IMG/VR virus record: IMGVR_UViG_3300014720_000125
Location: 1-29,433 of that record
Length of the DNA stretch: 29,433 nt
Strand: one strand, 5' to 3'
DNA from: a virus
The notes beneath the pieces are model-generated. The model did no database searches, had not been told where the DNA came from, and saw only the letters and a program-made list of their open reading frames with translations. The translations under genes and the position numbers were made by a program. This document shows positions 6,715-15,846 of the stretch, piece after piece (position 1 is the stretch's first letter; each line of letters starts with the position of its first letter).

Positions 6715-6936
6715 ATGGCTGTTGCTGCCAAGAATGTTCGCACAGGTAAGGTGTCAATTGTACCCGATCACTATATCGGACATCCGGTTTTGGGCAAAGA
6801 CCTCGTTTTAGAAACTGACGAGGCTCCGGCTGCACCAAAAAACAAAAAGAAGCAAGCTGAATTTTTCTCAAAGTGGGAAGACTCGGCTCGCACGGAACTA
6901 AAGGAGCAGCCAGCTCCAGAAACTACAGAGGAATAA
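6715..6936 (+). CDS. Small Lys/Glu-rich protein upstream of the major tail protein
   Basis: A 73-residue protein with a strong ribosome site (TAGGAAGGA, 6701-6709) about 5 nt before the ATG. It begins AVAAKNVRTGKVSIVPDHYIGHPVLG and ends with a charged, probably disordered tail (APKNKKKQAEFF, then KEQPAPETTEE). A short protein in this position, with a "tG.v..vp.h...hp.lg..l" core and a charged tail, is common in siphoviruses of Actinobacteria. I know of no proven function. It is likely co-expressed with the tail tube. Confidence 0.6.
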   Translation: MAVAAKNVRTGKVSIVPDHYIGHPVLGKDLVLETDEAPAAPKNKKKQAEFFSKWEDSARTELKEQPAPETTEE

Positions 6937-6940
6937 AACT

Positions 6941-8020
6941 ATGCCTACAAAAATGCTACGTCCAAACGTTGGTATTTATGTTGCAGCCTCAAATGCGTTT
7001 GCAAATTTCGCAGCTCCTACGCTGACCGAGATTACGGACGACACAAAGGTCTTCAACATTTCTCCAGCCGTTACTGACGACTACACCCTGAACATGACCG
7101 ACTCCGAGAGCGACAGCTCACTAGCGATTGTCGACAACGCAGACGTTCAGACCCCAACCTACCACAACTACGAAGCCTCTCTAGACGGCTTCCGTGACGA
7201 GAGCCTAAGCGCGACTTCTGTTTACAACAAGTTCCGCGACCTGTTCTCCACTCCAGATGTTAAGTACTACCTAGTCAAGAGAATTGGTAAGGCGCACGAC
7301 GCAGCCTTCGCAGCTGGCGACGAGATTAGCGTCTACGGCGTAAAGACCGACTTCCCAGTTGACATTGTTGGCGACAGCGAAATGATTCGCCTTGGCGCTC
7401 GCTTCCTAACCACTGGTGAAGTTGCTGTCAACGTAGCAGTTGGCGCTGGAACCGCAGGTTCTGGCCCAGAGCTTCGTGCAACTGTTGGAACCAAGTCAAC
7501 TTCAAACGGAAAGATTAAGGTTTACTGGGTTCCAGTATCCGCAATCTCCGGAACTGAAGATGACTTCGTTGCTGCTCCAGATGTATCCGACATCGCCGCA
7601 GGCGGAGTTGACCTAACCGAGGCTATCGCTTGGGACAGCTATGACCTGGGTGCAAACGACTCAAACAAGATCGACGACCGTGGCATTGTTGACACCGGAC
7701 AGGTTCAGTCTCGTGGATTTGCGCAGTTCAGTGGTTCTCTAATGTTCTTCCGTGGCATTACCTCGGAGAGCAGCGGAGCTTACTACAATGCTTATGAGAC
7801 ATTCAAGGCAGCAACTGACGGAAGCCGTCCAGTTGGATTCTTGGTAACTCGTATCAACGTTCCTACCAGCACCGCACTTGCTGCTACCCAAAAGGTTAAC
7901 GCTTTCAAGTTCATTGCAGATGCATTTATGGACAACACCGAGGGCGAAGACAGCGTGAAGTTTATGGTTAACTTCATGCCACAGGGTAAGCTCGGAGTAA
8001 ACGTAGCTGCCGTAGCGTAG
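6941..8020 (+). CDS. Major tail (tube) protein
   Basis: A 359-residue protein with AGAGGA upstream of the ATG. It is the best candidate for the tail tube subunit. It lies directly after the tail terminator and directly before the G/GT chaperone pair and the tape measure. It is followed by a strong intrinsic terminator, and its codon choice is clearly different from its neighbours. It uses mostly GAC, AAC, TTC, AAG and TAC, and reads GC-richer than flanking genes, as expected for a very highly expressed gene. It starts PTKMLRPNVGIYVAASNAF. The C-terminus (FMPQGKLGVNVAAVA) is compact. At 359 residues it is longer than minimal tube proteins, so residues about 165-240 could be an added outer domain (inference). 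Confidence 0.75.
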   Translation: MPTKMLRPNVGIYVAASNAFANFAAPTLTEITDDTKVFNISPAVTDDYTLNMTDSESDSSLAIVDNADVQTPTYHNYEASLDGFRDESLSATSVYNKFRDLFSTPDVKYYLVKRIGKAHDAAFAAGDEISVYGVKTDFPVDIVGDSEMIRLGARFLTTGEVAVNVAVGAGTAGSGPELRATVGTKSTSNGKIKVYWVPVSAISGTEDDFVAAPDVSDIAAGGVDLTEAIAWDSYDLGANDSNKIDDRGIVDTGQVQSRGFAQFSGSLMFFRGITSESSGAYYNAYETFKAATDGSRPVGFLVTRINVPTSTALAATQKVNAFKFIADAFMDNTEGEDSVKFMVNFMPQGKLGVNVAAVA

Positions 8021-8026
8021 TAAACC

Positions 8027-8071
8027 GGCTGGGGAGAAGTTTGCGCCCATTTTACTTCTCCCCGGCCTTTT
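8027..8071 (+). terminator. Strong intrinsic terminator after the major tail protein
   Basis: The left arm GGCTGGGGAGAAGT (8027-8040) pairs with the right arm ACTTCTCCCCGGCC (8054-8067) over 14 bp, with one G-U pair and a 13-nt loop. A TTTT tract follows at 8068-8071. It begins 6 nt after the major tail protein stop. It probably lowers transcription into the chaperone and tape measure genes, which are needed in far fewer copies. Confidence 0.88.
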
Positions 8072-8095
8072 AAAATGGGCGAGAATGGGCAAAAA

Positions 8096-8689
8096 ATGAG
8101 CGAAGAAAATATCCTGGAGGAAGCGGTCGAGCTAGTCAAAGAAGCTCAATCGCAAAAAGTTTTTAATCTAGCCGATGCCATTAAAGGCAGGGCGTATCCG
8201 ACCACATCTGTGCGGGTATTTCTAGACGATGAAAGTGCGCTAAAACTTTCTGACATAAATCAAAAATTAAACAAAGCCCCCTCGGAAGAGGAGATTAAAA
8301 AGCTTACAAAAGAAGCCGAGGGCCTTTCTAAGAAAATTATTCAAAGTGCTCTTGTTTTTGAAATGCGTGGAGTTGGTCAGGCGGCGATTGATGCTATCTC
8401 ACAAAAGCTAAACACAAAACACAAAATCGGCCCCACCGAGGTTGGAAGCAACAACTCTGACTGGCTTAGAGATTATGTTACAACACTTGTTGCGATGAAT
8501 ATTGTTTCTGTTACAAACGCAGATGGCGCTATTGACTCTTCTGAATTTGACTTTGATAAGGGAGATCAGCTTAGGCAAACCCTTGCTCCAAGCGAATGGG
8601 GGAAGCTAGTGGCTGGAATGCAGAAGCTAACCCTTGCTGGCGGATACTTCGATCAACTTACGGATGCCGGTTTTTTACCGAAGTCCTAA
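8096..8689 (+). CDS. Tail assembly chaperone, upstream (lambda gpG-like) product
   Basis: A 197-residue acidic, helical protein ending DQLTDAGFLPKS. I chose the ATG at 8096 (SEENILEEAVELVKEAQ); an in-frame ATG at 8075 would add 7 residues, and neither has a strong ribosome site. Tail assembly chaperones occupy exactly this slot between tube and tape measure genes. They are made as a short form and a longer frameshifted form that bind the tape measure protein during tail assembly. The 3' end contains the slippery heptamer at 8671-8677, which shifts some ribosomes into the frame of the next reading frame. The TAA stop is 10 nt past the slip site. Confidence 0.8.
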   Translation: MSEENILEEAVELVKEAQSQKVFNLADAIKGRAYPTTSVRVFLDDESALKLSDINQKLNKAPSEEEIKKLTKEAEGLSKKIIQSALVFEMRGVGQAAIDAISQKLNTKHKIGPTEVGSNNSDWLRDYVTTLVAMNIVSVTNADGAIDSSEFDFDKGDQLRQTLAPSEWGKLVAGMQKLTLAGGYFDQLTDAGFLPKS

Positions 8690-8730
8690 CCTGGTCTCAT
8701 AATCGCCCTTATGTGACCAAGGTTAGGGCT
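8671..8730 (+). promoter_or_regulatory. Programmed -1 ribosomal frameshift signal (slippery site plus hairpin)
   Basis: The heptamer T TTT TTA (8671-8677) is in the correct phase, with TTT and TTA being zero-frame codons (GGT TTT TTA). After a -1 slip the next codon is ACC at 8677. Four nucleotides downstream, 8682-8696 pairs with 8715-8730 to form a 15-bp stem with one G-U pair and a single-base bulge (A8719), around an 18-nt loop. The zero-frame stop lies inside the stem. This is the classic arrangement for a G/GT chaperone frameshift. Confidence 0.9.
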
Positions 8731-9111
8731 GCGATCGAAAATAAGATAAAGCCAACGGCAATTCTATTTCAAGAACAGCCGAGTGAGCCTTGGACAAAGT
8801 TTGACTTTTTGCTACTTGAGGCGTATCAGATGCTTCAAGATGAAACCTGCGCCCAATGTGGAAATCCAATTTGGATTTGCAGAAATGAGTTTGCGACAAA
8901 TATAGGTTTTAAGATAAAAGAGATTAAGTGCTTTGCAAGGGCTGAGCTAGAGCGCCACAACGAGCTGCAAGAAAAGAAGAACAGCAAGAAAAAAACTTAC
9001 GGCACACAAGAGGTGCCCCTACCCTACACCTACGACAATGGTGAGTTCCCCTCTAGGGCAAGCTATTTAGAAAACCTTTACAAGCAACACCTGGATTCAG
9101 ATGATGTATAA
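8677..9111 (+). CDS. Tail assembly chaperone, frameshift extension (gpT-like part)
   Basis: This part is read in the -1 frame relative to the 8096 gene. It adds 144 residues, beginning TEVLTWSHNRPYV, to give a fused protein of about 338 residues. The frame is open from 8596, but the bases before 8677 are better read in the upstream frame, and no convincing independent start with a ribosome site is present. The extension has a CAQCGNPIWIC segment (three Cys in a short span, possibly metal-binding), then a Lys-rich helix (ELERHNELQEKKNSKKKTYG) and PSRASYLENLYKQH at the end. In lambda the T part recruits the tube protein, and the same role is inferred here. Confidence 0.82.
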   Translation, partial: TEVLTWSHNRPYVTKVRAAIENKIKPTAILFQEQPSEPWTKFDFLLLEAYQMLQDETCAQCGNPIWICRNEFATNIGFKIKEIKCFARAELERHNELQEKKNSKKKTYGTQEVPLPYTYDNGEFPSRASYLENLYKQHLDSDDV

Positions 9112-9126
9112 TAATTTTATTATCAT
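9107..9126 (+). promoter_or_regulatory. Candidate TATAAT -10 within an AT-rich inverted repeat
   Basis: TATAAT at 9107-9112 overlaps the stop of the chaperone extension. It lies inside an inverted repeat (ATAATAA then TT then TTATTAT, 9110-9125, flanked by ATG and CAT). It could be a promoter for the tape measure gene or a weak hairpin between the two genes. No convincing -35 is seen at normal spacing. Confidence 0.25.
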
Positions 9127-9141
9127 TGATCTGGAGTCTGG

Positions 9142-12100
9142 TTGGCTGATAAAAATTATTCCGTAGAAATAAATGTAGGTCTTAATACTGATAAGGCCGA
9201 GCAAGACCTTGTAGATTTTAAAAAAGAACTCACCAAACTACTCTCTGGTGGTGGTGACCTTAAATTTGCCATTGGTGGCTACGGCTCTGGCGAAGACATC
9301 AATCAAAGAATTATTGACTCGCTAAAGAGGGGCAATAAAAAAGGAAATGAAAGAGTTGCCAAAGAAATTGCCGATGGCCTGGGCAATATCGAAGCAGAAG
9401 TTATCGATCTTGTAAAAGACAATGAAGGCAGCGTCAAGCGAGAGTTAAACGAGCTTGCTAGGCGCTACGCCAAAATGCTAGGCATAGATTTTGTTGAAAA
9501 TATAGCAGAGGCTTTGGGGGAACCCGACTTCGCTGTGCCGCTAGAGGGAATGTCGCCAAGAAGAAGGCAACAAGCAACGCAAGACTTTATGACTAGCGGT
9601 CAGCAAGTTATTTATAGTCCGGCTGCATTTATATCTGCTTTTGAAAAAATTGCTGCGCAATTTCCAGAAGCCCGCTTTGGTTCTGGTGCGCAAAGAGGAC
9701 TAGAGTTAGGATTGACTCGCGGCGCACTTAACCAGCCAGTATTTCAATCTGCAATTCCAGAGCTTACCGATGAAATGCTTAGCTCTTTTAAAAATCTTAT
9801 TCACAATGCTCTTGGTATGGAAAATGCAAGCGAAGTCGGTGAGTATCTAAGAAATAGAGCGCAAGTAGTTCTTGACGAAATCTTTGAACGTGGATTCAGG
9901 GCAAGAGAAGCAAGCTTTGCTTCTAGTCGTATTACTGAGGGCGAATATGATGCAGAAAATCTTGTTAGATATGCAGATGCCTCAGCAAGAAGAGCAATCG
10001 CAGAAGCTGAAGAAGAATTTGGTCTTGCCCTTGGAACGCTTGCTAGGCATATTCATACAGCTGGATCGCAATTTAAGGACCTTGAAACCCCTTATAAAAT
10101 TACACAAATTAACAACCTAATTGCAAAACTTAAAGACCAACAACCTCAAAGTGCATCTGCAGAACAAGAAATTAATGCGCTTAAAAAATTAATAATGGAT
10201 ATTACTCCAAATAGCGCAGAGGCCGGCCTTCAACTTATTGGCAAGGAAGCAAGAGACGCATTTAATGAGGGATTAGTGCAGGCGGGTAGGCTTGTATCAG
10301 ATCCGAATCAAATACGGGTCAATGTATTTGGTGATTACGAAGACATAGTTGGCACATTGATGTCAACGCCAACTAATGCTCCGGACATTATGGAGCAGGT
10401 ATTTCTAAATCCTGCAATTCTAGCAGCCGGTAAAGATGGCGTAAAGAATTTCTTTGAGGGACTCAGCAAACTCGTAGTTACAAGCGGAGAAGGGGCTGGT
10501 GGCCCTCAGCAAGGATTACAAGAACTAATCGCTTCTGGTCGCAAACTAACTGCCGGTTTTGACACCGAGTTTGTTGACAAGCTTTCTAGTGTTCTTACAG
10601 AAGCATCTGTGGTCATTAAAAATGATCTTGGAAAACTATATTCTGTATTTGACTTACTTCAGGCACCTCCAAGTTCCGAGGAAGAAATTCTTGGTCGGAC
10701 TCAGGTTGGTGCAAGAAGTAGAGCAGAACTACAAAAAAGGGCGCAGCAGCTCGGGTATGGCGAGCCCCTTGGCTCCGCTGAGGGTTTGCAAAATCTAAAA
10801 GACTATTACCCAAAGCTTAAGGCTTTAATTGATATTCTAAATCAAATTGCAGAAGCCGGCATTCCGCTTACCGGTGCAAATCTGCAAGGTGCTGACTTTA
10901 ATAGAATTGCTAAAGCAATTCAAAATGTTAATGAAGCAATATCTGGTAATAGATTAGATCTAGAGCCACTTCAGGCTCCGCGTGGTCCATACTCAAAAGC
11001 TACTTTACAGAAATACCCATCTGCATTTCCGCTAGGACTTCCAGATACTGGAAGCGTTCAAGATGTTCAGCGGATGATGAAAGAGGCAACGGGAGCCAAT
11101 GCTCAGGGCATAAGGGCCCTGGCAGAAGGCTCTAATAAAGTTGGTGATTTGCTTAAGGGTGTTGCTGACAGACTAGATGATGCAACAAGAAATCTTATTG
11201 AGTTTAATAAAAAGAACTTTAATATTTCTGGCATGCCGGCGCACACTGCGAGGGCTGATGCAGCTGCTGCTGCAATAATTTATGACGCTATTGAACCATT
11301 CTCTGGCCAGGGTCGCCCACCAAGTGATGGACTAGATGCGAGAAGAGTAAGCGGTATTCCAGAAGAGGGCTATGAGCCATTCTTAAATCAGCTTAAGGGA
11401 ATGAACTCTGTACTGTCGGATATGGCGGAAAAAGAAAAGGAGATTTTTCTAACAAGGCTACAGGGCTTTACTACTACTAAAGAACAGCTTGCAATCTACC
11501 ACAAGATTGAAGATGTTCAACAAGAGATTACCAAGATTGAAGCTAAGCGTCCATCTGAAGTTGTTAAAACCGGAAAACCCGATGACCCAAAGATTGGCAA
11601 GGCAACTGGAGAGCTAAGGGGCGATGCTGCAGCAAGGCGGGAAGTTCAAGCCCTTCAAGGGCTAATTATTTCATATCAAGAAGCCGGCGAGGCCAACGAA
11701 CGTAGATTTGCAGCTGCCATAAAATTCCAAATGCGCGAAGATGACTTTGCTGGTAAAAATTATCAACACGCAAGACAAAGAATTGACAGCTCCCTACAAG
11801 TAGAAAAAGCCGATCGCGCCCAGCGAGACGGAATTATTGCCGGTATCAAGGAACAGGTAGCTGCTGAAAAGAAACTTGAGTCTCAAAACAAGAGCCTGAT
11901 GAATACTTGGGTTACCGGTCGTTATGCTCTTTACGATGTTGGTAATGCCTATGAATCGGTTAGTCGTCAGCTGGCATTAGCTGCTCGAAGAATCTTTGAA
12001 GTAACTAATGCTTATCGTTCCTATGAAACTGCGTTTACCTCAGTTGAAAGAACCATTCCAACACTTGCCGCCTCTGTGGGCGGAGCCGCAGATGAAATGC

Positions 12101-15100
12101 GGTCACTTAAAGATGCCTTTATTGGGATGTCAGAGGAGATGCCTCTAAGCTTCGAGCAACTATCTCAGATTGCAACCCTCGGCGCTCAGATGGGTGTATC
12201 TGCATCTGGAATCGTTGAGTTTACTAAGACAGTTGCGCAATTCGCTGCAATCACAAACATTTCTGCAGAAACAGTCGCACAGAAGTTCGGTAGAATTGCA
12301 GAGCTTGCGGATGTTGACTATTCCCAAATGAACAATCTTGGCTCGGCTGTTGCATTTGCTGGTATCAACGCTGTTGCAACAGAAGCTGAAATCTTAACAC
12401 TTGCAGAATCAATTGCCGCAGTTTCCAATCAGGCTGGATTATTACCAGCTGAAATTATTGGTGTCTCGACTGCGCTTGCATCTATCGGTATTCAGGCCGA
12501 ACAGGCCCGTGGTGTATTTACTCGTGTGTTTGCTGATATTGATCGCGCCGTTTCTAAGGGCGGCAAAGAACTTGGTGCTTTTGCCGAAATTGCCGGAATG
12601 AGTGCAGATGAGTTCTCAAGTGCATGGGGAGAAGAGGGCGCATCTTACGATGTGCTCAGGGCGATACTTGGCGGGCTTGGCGCAACTGAAGACTTAACCA
12701 AAGCATTTGACTCATTAAATATTGTTGAAACTCGTGAAATTAACACACTCACAAGATTAGCTAAAAACTTAAATGTTGTAGATCAAGCAGTTTCTGATTC
12801 TAATACATCTTTTGAAACTGGCGCATTCTTGGGTTCTGCTTTTGAGAGAACCGTCGATAATCTTGATTCAAAGATTCAAGTTCTAAAAAATAACTTCATG
12901 GCACTCACGGAAGAACTTAGCGGTACTACTTCTGGGGCATTAATAGTTGTAATTGATATAGCAAATAATTTGCTATCAACGTTCAAAGAACTTGCAAAGA
13001 ATCCGTTCTACCAATTTGCCGCAAGTTTTGGTTTAGGACTTACGGGAATCGCGGCAGCAGCAACATTTACAATTGCCGGACTTACAAAACTCGTTGCGCA
13101 GATGTATGCGTTTAGGGTTGCTGCAATTAATACCGCAAATGATCCAACTGCAATTTCTGGATTTGCTTCTATGTTTAGGCAAATTACTGGCTGGGGCTCT
13201 GGATTAATTGAGATAAGAAAAGATCTTCAGAGCATATCTCCGGCAACAAAAGGAATTATTACGCCAGTAACACTATCACTTTTTGGAAATTTTGAAAAGA
13301 GTCAAAGAAAGCTCCTTGAGAATAATATTCTTTTGCTAGATTCTGAAAAGCTTGGCCTTGAAACAGCAAGACAACGCGCAGACAGTATTAACCAATTGTT
13401 GAAATTTAGGCAAGCAGAGATTGCTTCAATTGTTCAAAACACAGCAATGACTGAAGCCGAAAAAGCTGCTAGCTTAAGAAAAATTACAAGTGACAAAATC
13501 TATGTGACTACCACTGGCGAAATCATTCGTGGCAAGATAACGGAAACTGAAGCAAGAAGAAGAAATCTTATTGCAATCAACGCAGAATCTCAGGCTGCAG
13601 TAACTGCCCAAAGGGGAGTACAGTCTGCTGGTCGCGCTGGCGCTGCAAGCATCTTTCTTGGATTGGCAACTGGGCTTGGCGCAGTTCTATCGGTGGCAAC
13701 ACTTATCGGCACCGCAATAGGCTACATTGCTCAAGAAATTGAAAAAACAAAAATAAACATTCTTGAGTCTGGTGGCGGCGTTGCATCTCTTCGTGATGCT
13801 ATTAAACAAGACACCCAGGCGTTCCAAGCATTAACCCCAGAGCAGCAAAATGCGACTGATAAATTTATTACTTTTGAAAGACAAGTAAACGTATCTACTA
13901 CTGCTGTAGATGAAAACGCAAGGGCAATAGCAGCTGCAACTGGTACTGGCCAAGATTTTGTTGACGCAAATCAAAAAGTAACAGATTCGGTAGAAACTCA
14001 AACTTTTGCAATTGGACAAAATACTCGCGCATGGTTTGCAAATGCAATTATGCAAGATGAGAATATTCAGAAACTTCTTAAATCATATCCAAATTTCTTT
14101 AATGACATTAAACAATTTGGGCTTGATTTTGGTCAAATCCTAAATGACGTAATGTCTAATCCAGACATCAACATTAATACATATTTAGATGAGCAATTGA
14201 GCGAAACGGGCGGCAAAATAAGGGGCAGGCTTCAGCAAGTTAAGCAAGAAATGCAAGCATTAAGGCCAACTGGATATGGCCGGCTTAATACTGAACAGCA
14301 AAAACGATATGACCTTCTTGTTCAAGAAAATACAAAATTAGTTGATCAGGTAAATCTATTAGATAGAGCAGAAGAAGCAATCAGGAGTATTGCAAATGCC
14401 ATGAAGGCAGGGGCAACGGGCGCGGAGCTTTACAACTATATCAATGATGCGCTTGGTGTAATGCAAGAGCTTGGGGATGAGACTGATGAAACGACAGATG
14501 CAACGAATAATCTTGCCCAAGCCCTGCGTACTGTTCTTGATTATGCAAATGATCTTTCTGGAATCTTTAGCAGGGTTATTGAACTTGAGTTTGGCAAAGA
14601 GATGTCGGACGATGCAATTACCCGTGGCTGGAGAGAGATAACAAAATCTGCGCAATCCGCCAGAGATGCGATTGAAGATGCCAATAGGGAAATCAAAGAC
14701 CTAACAGCGGACAAATCAATTCTTGAGTATCAGCTCTCTGTTGCCGAGAGATATGGCGATGAGCTTCGTGCCGCCAAAATTCGGGCAGAACTGGCAAAAG
14801 TAAACAATCAAATAACTGATAGTGAAAAAGATTTGGCAGATGCTCAAGACAAAGCCTCTATGGGCCTAACCGGAAATACAGATGCCGCCCTCGAAAACAG
14901 GGCAGCCGTTCTTGGTATGGTCGGAGAGTATCAGCAGAGAATTGAAATGCTTGCTAAGCTTGGCCGCACGCCGAAACAGTTGGCCGGAGATATAGATGTT
15001 CTTAAAAAGCGCTTCCGCCAACAGGCTATCGCCGCCGGCTTTGCCGCTGAGGAAATTGACGAGTATACAGCACTCTTTGATCAATTTGGAATAGCTGTAG

Positions 15101-15846
15101 ATAAAACTCCTTATGATGTTGATATTAAAGTCAACTTGGGAATAAGCGCAGCAGAACAAGCCCTTAATGAGTTCTTGGCAAAAAACAGAGAAACAACTGT
15201 AGATGTCAAAGCAAATACGGACCCTGCAAAAGAAAAAATAGCAAGCATTACCGAAATGCAATGGAAGTTTAAAAACATTGTTGCAGACAGAATAGACACA
15301 AGCAAGGCCGAGGCCTATCTACAGCAATGGCTCAATAGGGGCAGAACCCTTAGCATGGCACTAACATTTGATTCGGCACAGATTGTTAGGGCACAAGCCA
15401 GCGCAATATACAAAGTATATACAGCATTAGCTGCGGTTAGATCGCCTCTTGCAGAATCTTATCGTGAACAATATTTAATTCTAAACAGAATTGCCAACGG
15501 CATGGCAACTGGTGGTTTTGTCAGCGGTCGGGGAACTGGAACCAGCGATAGCATTCCAGCAATGCTTTCTAATGGTGAATTTGTTGTACAGGCTCGTGCA
15601 GTTAAAACCTATGGTGTTGACTTCATGAATGCACTTAACCAGCAAAGAGTTCCAGTTATGTCTTCATCGGCGGGCGGTAGCCGCACTAGCCTTGGTGGAT
15701 CAACAATAGCTCAACTGTCTCCAGAAGATAGAGCATTGCTTCGTGCTGTTGTTAATAGGCCGGTTACACTATATGCAGACAATACAAAGATTGCTCAATC
15801 TGCAAATGCCGGTAATCAAGTTTTGAGCCAAAGAGGAAGTAAATAA
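9142..15846 (+). CDS. Tape measure protein
   Basis: A 2234-residue protein with a TTG start, set by CTGGAG 5 nt upstream and by the run ADKNYSVEINVGLNTDKAEQ. It is the longest gene here and directly follows the G/GT chaperones. Residues about 970-1240 match the minor-tail/tape-measure core of siphophages (SFEQLSQIATLGAQMGVSA, then ETVAQKFGRIAELADVD). Hydrophobic segments near residues 1292-1318 and 1500-1530 are typical of the membrane-active part. Near residue 2122 is the tape-measure ending GGFVSGRGTGTSDSIPAMLS. Long helical regions with DUF-like coiled coils lie between. At about 0.15 nm per residue it predicts a tail near 330 nm, which is long (inference). No peptidase or lysozyme domain is recognisable. 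Confidence 0.93.
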   Translation: MADKNYSVEINVGLNTDKAEQDLVDFKKELTKLLSGGGDLKFAIGGYGSGEDINQRIIDSLKRGNKKGNERVAKEIADGLGNIEAEVIDLVKDNEGSVKRELNELARRYAKMLGIDFVENIAEALGEPDFAVPLEGMSPRRRQQATQDFMTSGQQVIYSPAAFISAFEKIAAQFPEARFGSGAQRGLELGLTRGALNQPVFQSAIPELTDEMLSSFKNLIHNALGMENASEVGEYLRNRAQVVLDEIFERGFRAREASFASSRITEGEYDAENLVRYADASARRAIAEAEEEFGLALGTLARHIHTAGSQFKDLETPYKITQINNLIAKLKDQQPQSASAEQEINALKKLIMDITPNSAEAGLQLIGKEARDAFNEGLVQAGRLVSDPNQIRVNVFGDYEDIVGTLMSTPTNAPDIMEQVFLNPAILAAGKDGVKNFFEGLSKLVVTSGEGAGGPQQGLQELIASGRKLTAGFDTEFVDKLSSVLTEASVVIKNDLGKLYSVFDLLQAPPSSEEEILGRTQVGARSRAELQKRAQQLGYGEPLGSAEGLQNLKDYYPKLKALIDILNQIAEAGIPLTGANLQGADFNRIAKAIQNVNEAISGNRLDLEPLQAPRGPYSKATLQKYPSAFPLGLPDTGSVQDVQRMMKEATGANAQGIRALAEGSNKVGDLLKGVADRLDDATRNLIEFNKKNFNISGMPAHTARADAAAAAIIYDAIEPFSGQGRPPSDGLDARRVSGIPEEGYEPFLNQLKGMNSVLSDMAEKEKEIFLTRLQGFTTTKEQLAIYHKIEDVQQEITKIEAKRPSEVVKTGKPDDPKIGKATGELRGDAAARREVQALQGLIISYQEAGEANERRFAAAIKFQMREDDFAGKNYQHARQRIDSSLQVEKADRAQRDGIIAGIKEQVAAEKKLESQNKSLMNTWVTGRYALYDVGNAYESVSRQLALAARRIFEVTNAYRSYETAFTSVERTIPTLAASVGGAADEMRSLKDAFIGMSEEMPLSFEQLSQIATLGAQMGVSASGIVEFTKTVAQFAAITNISAETVAQKFGRIAELADVDYSQMNNLGSAVAFAGINAVATEAEILTLAESIAAVSNQAGLLPAEIIGVSTALASIGIQAEQARGVFTRVFADIDRAVSKGGKELGAFAEIAGMSADEFSSAWGEEGASYDVLRAILGGLGATEDLTKAFDSLNIVETREINTLTRLAKNLNVVDQAVSDSNTSFETGAFLGSAFERTVDNLDSKIQVLKNNFMALTEELSGTTSGALIVVIDIANNLLSTFKELAKNPFYQFAASFGLGLTGIAAAATFTIAGLTKLVAQMYAFRVAAINTANDPTAISGFASMFRQITGWGSGLIEIRKDLQSISPATKGIITPVTLSLFGNFEKSQRKLLENNILLLDSEKLGLETARQRADSINQLLKFRQAEIASIVQNTAMTEAEKAASLRKITSDKIYVTTTGEIIRGKITETEARRRNLIAINAESQAAVTAQRGVQSAGRAGAASIFLGLATGLGAVLSVATLIGTAIGYIAQEIEKTKINILESGGGVASLRDAIKQDTQAFQALTPEQQNATDKFITFERQVNVSTTAVDENARAIAAATGTGQDFVDANQKVTDSVETQTFAIGQNTRAWFANAIMQDENIQKLLKSYPNFFNDIKQFGLDFGQILNDVMSNPDININTYLDEQLSETGGKIRGRLQQVKQEMQALRPTGYGRLNTEQQKRYDLLVQENTKLVDQVNLLDRAEEAIRSIANAMKAGATGAELYNYINDALGVMQELGDETDETTDATNNLAQALRTVLDYANDLSGIFSRVIELEFGKEMSDDAITRGWREITKSAQSARDAIEDANREIKDLTADKSILEYQLSVAERYGDELRAAKIRAELAKVNNQITDSEKDLADAQDKASMGLTGNTDAALENRAAVLGMVGEYQQRIEMLAKLGRTPKQLAGDIDVLKKRFRQQAIAAGFAAEEIDEYTALFDQFGIAVDKTPYDVDIKVNLGISAAEQALNEFLAKNRETTVDVKANTDPAKEKIASITEMQWKFKNIVADRIDTSKAEAYLQQWLNRGRTLSMALTFDSAQIVRAQASAIYKVYTALAAVRSPLAESYREQYLILNRIANGMATGGFVSGRGTGTSDSIPAMLSNGEFVVQARAVKTYGVDFMNALNQQRVPVMSSSAGGSRTSLGGSTIAQLSPEDRALLRAVVNRPVTLYADNTKIAQSANAGNQVLSQRGSK

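Noticed and set aside
9872-10120. Alternate-frame open stretches inside the tape measure and other long genes.
   Set aside because: They are nested in well-supported genes, and none has a ribosome site plus a recognisable motif.
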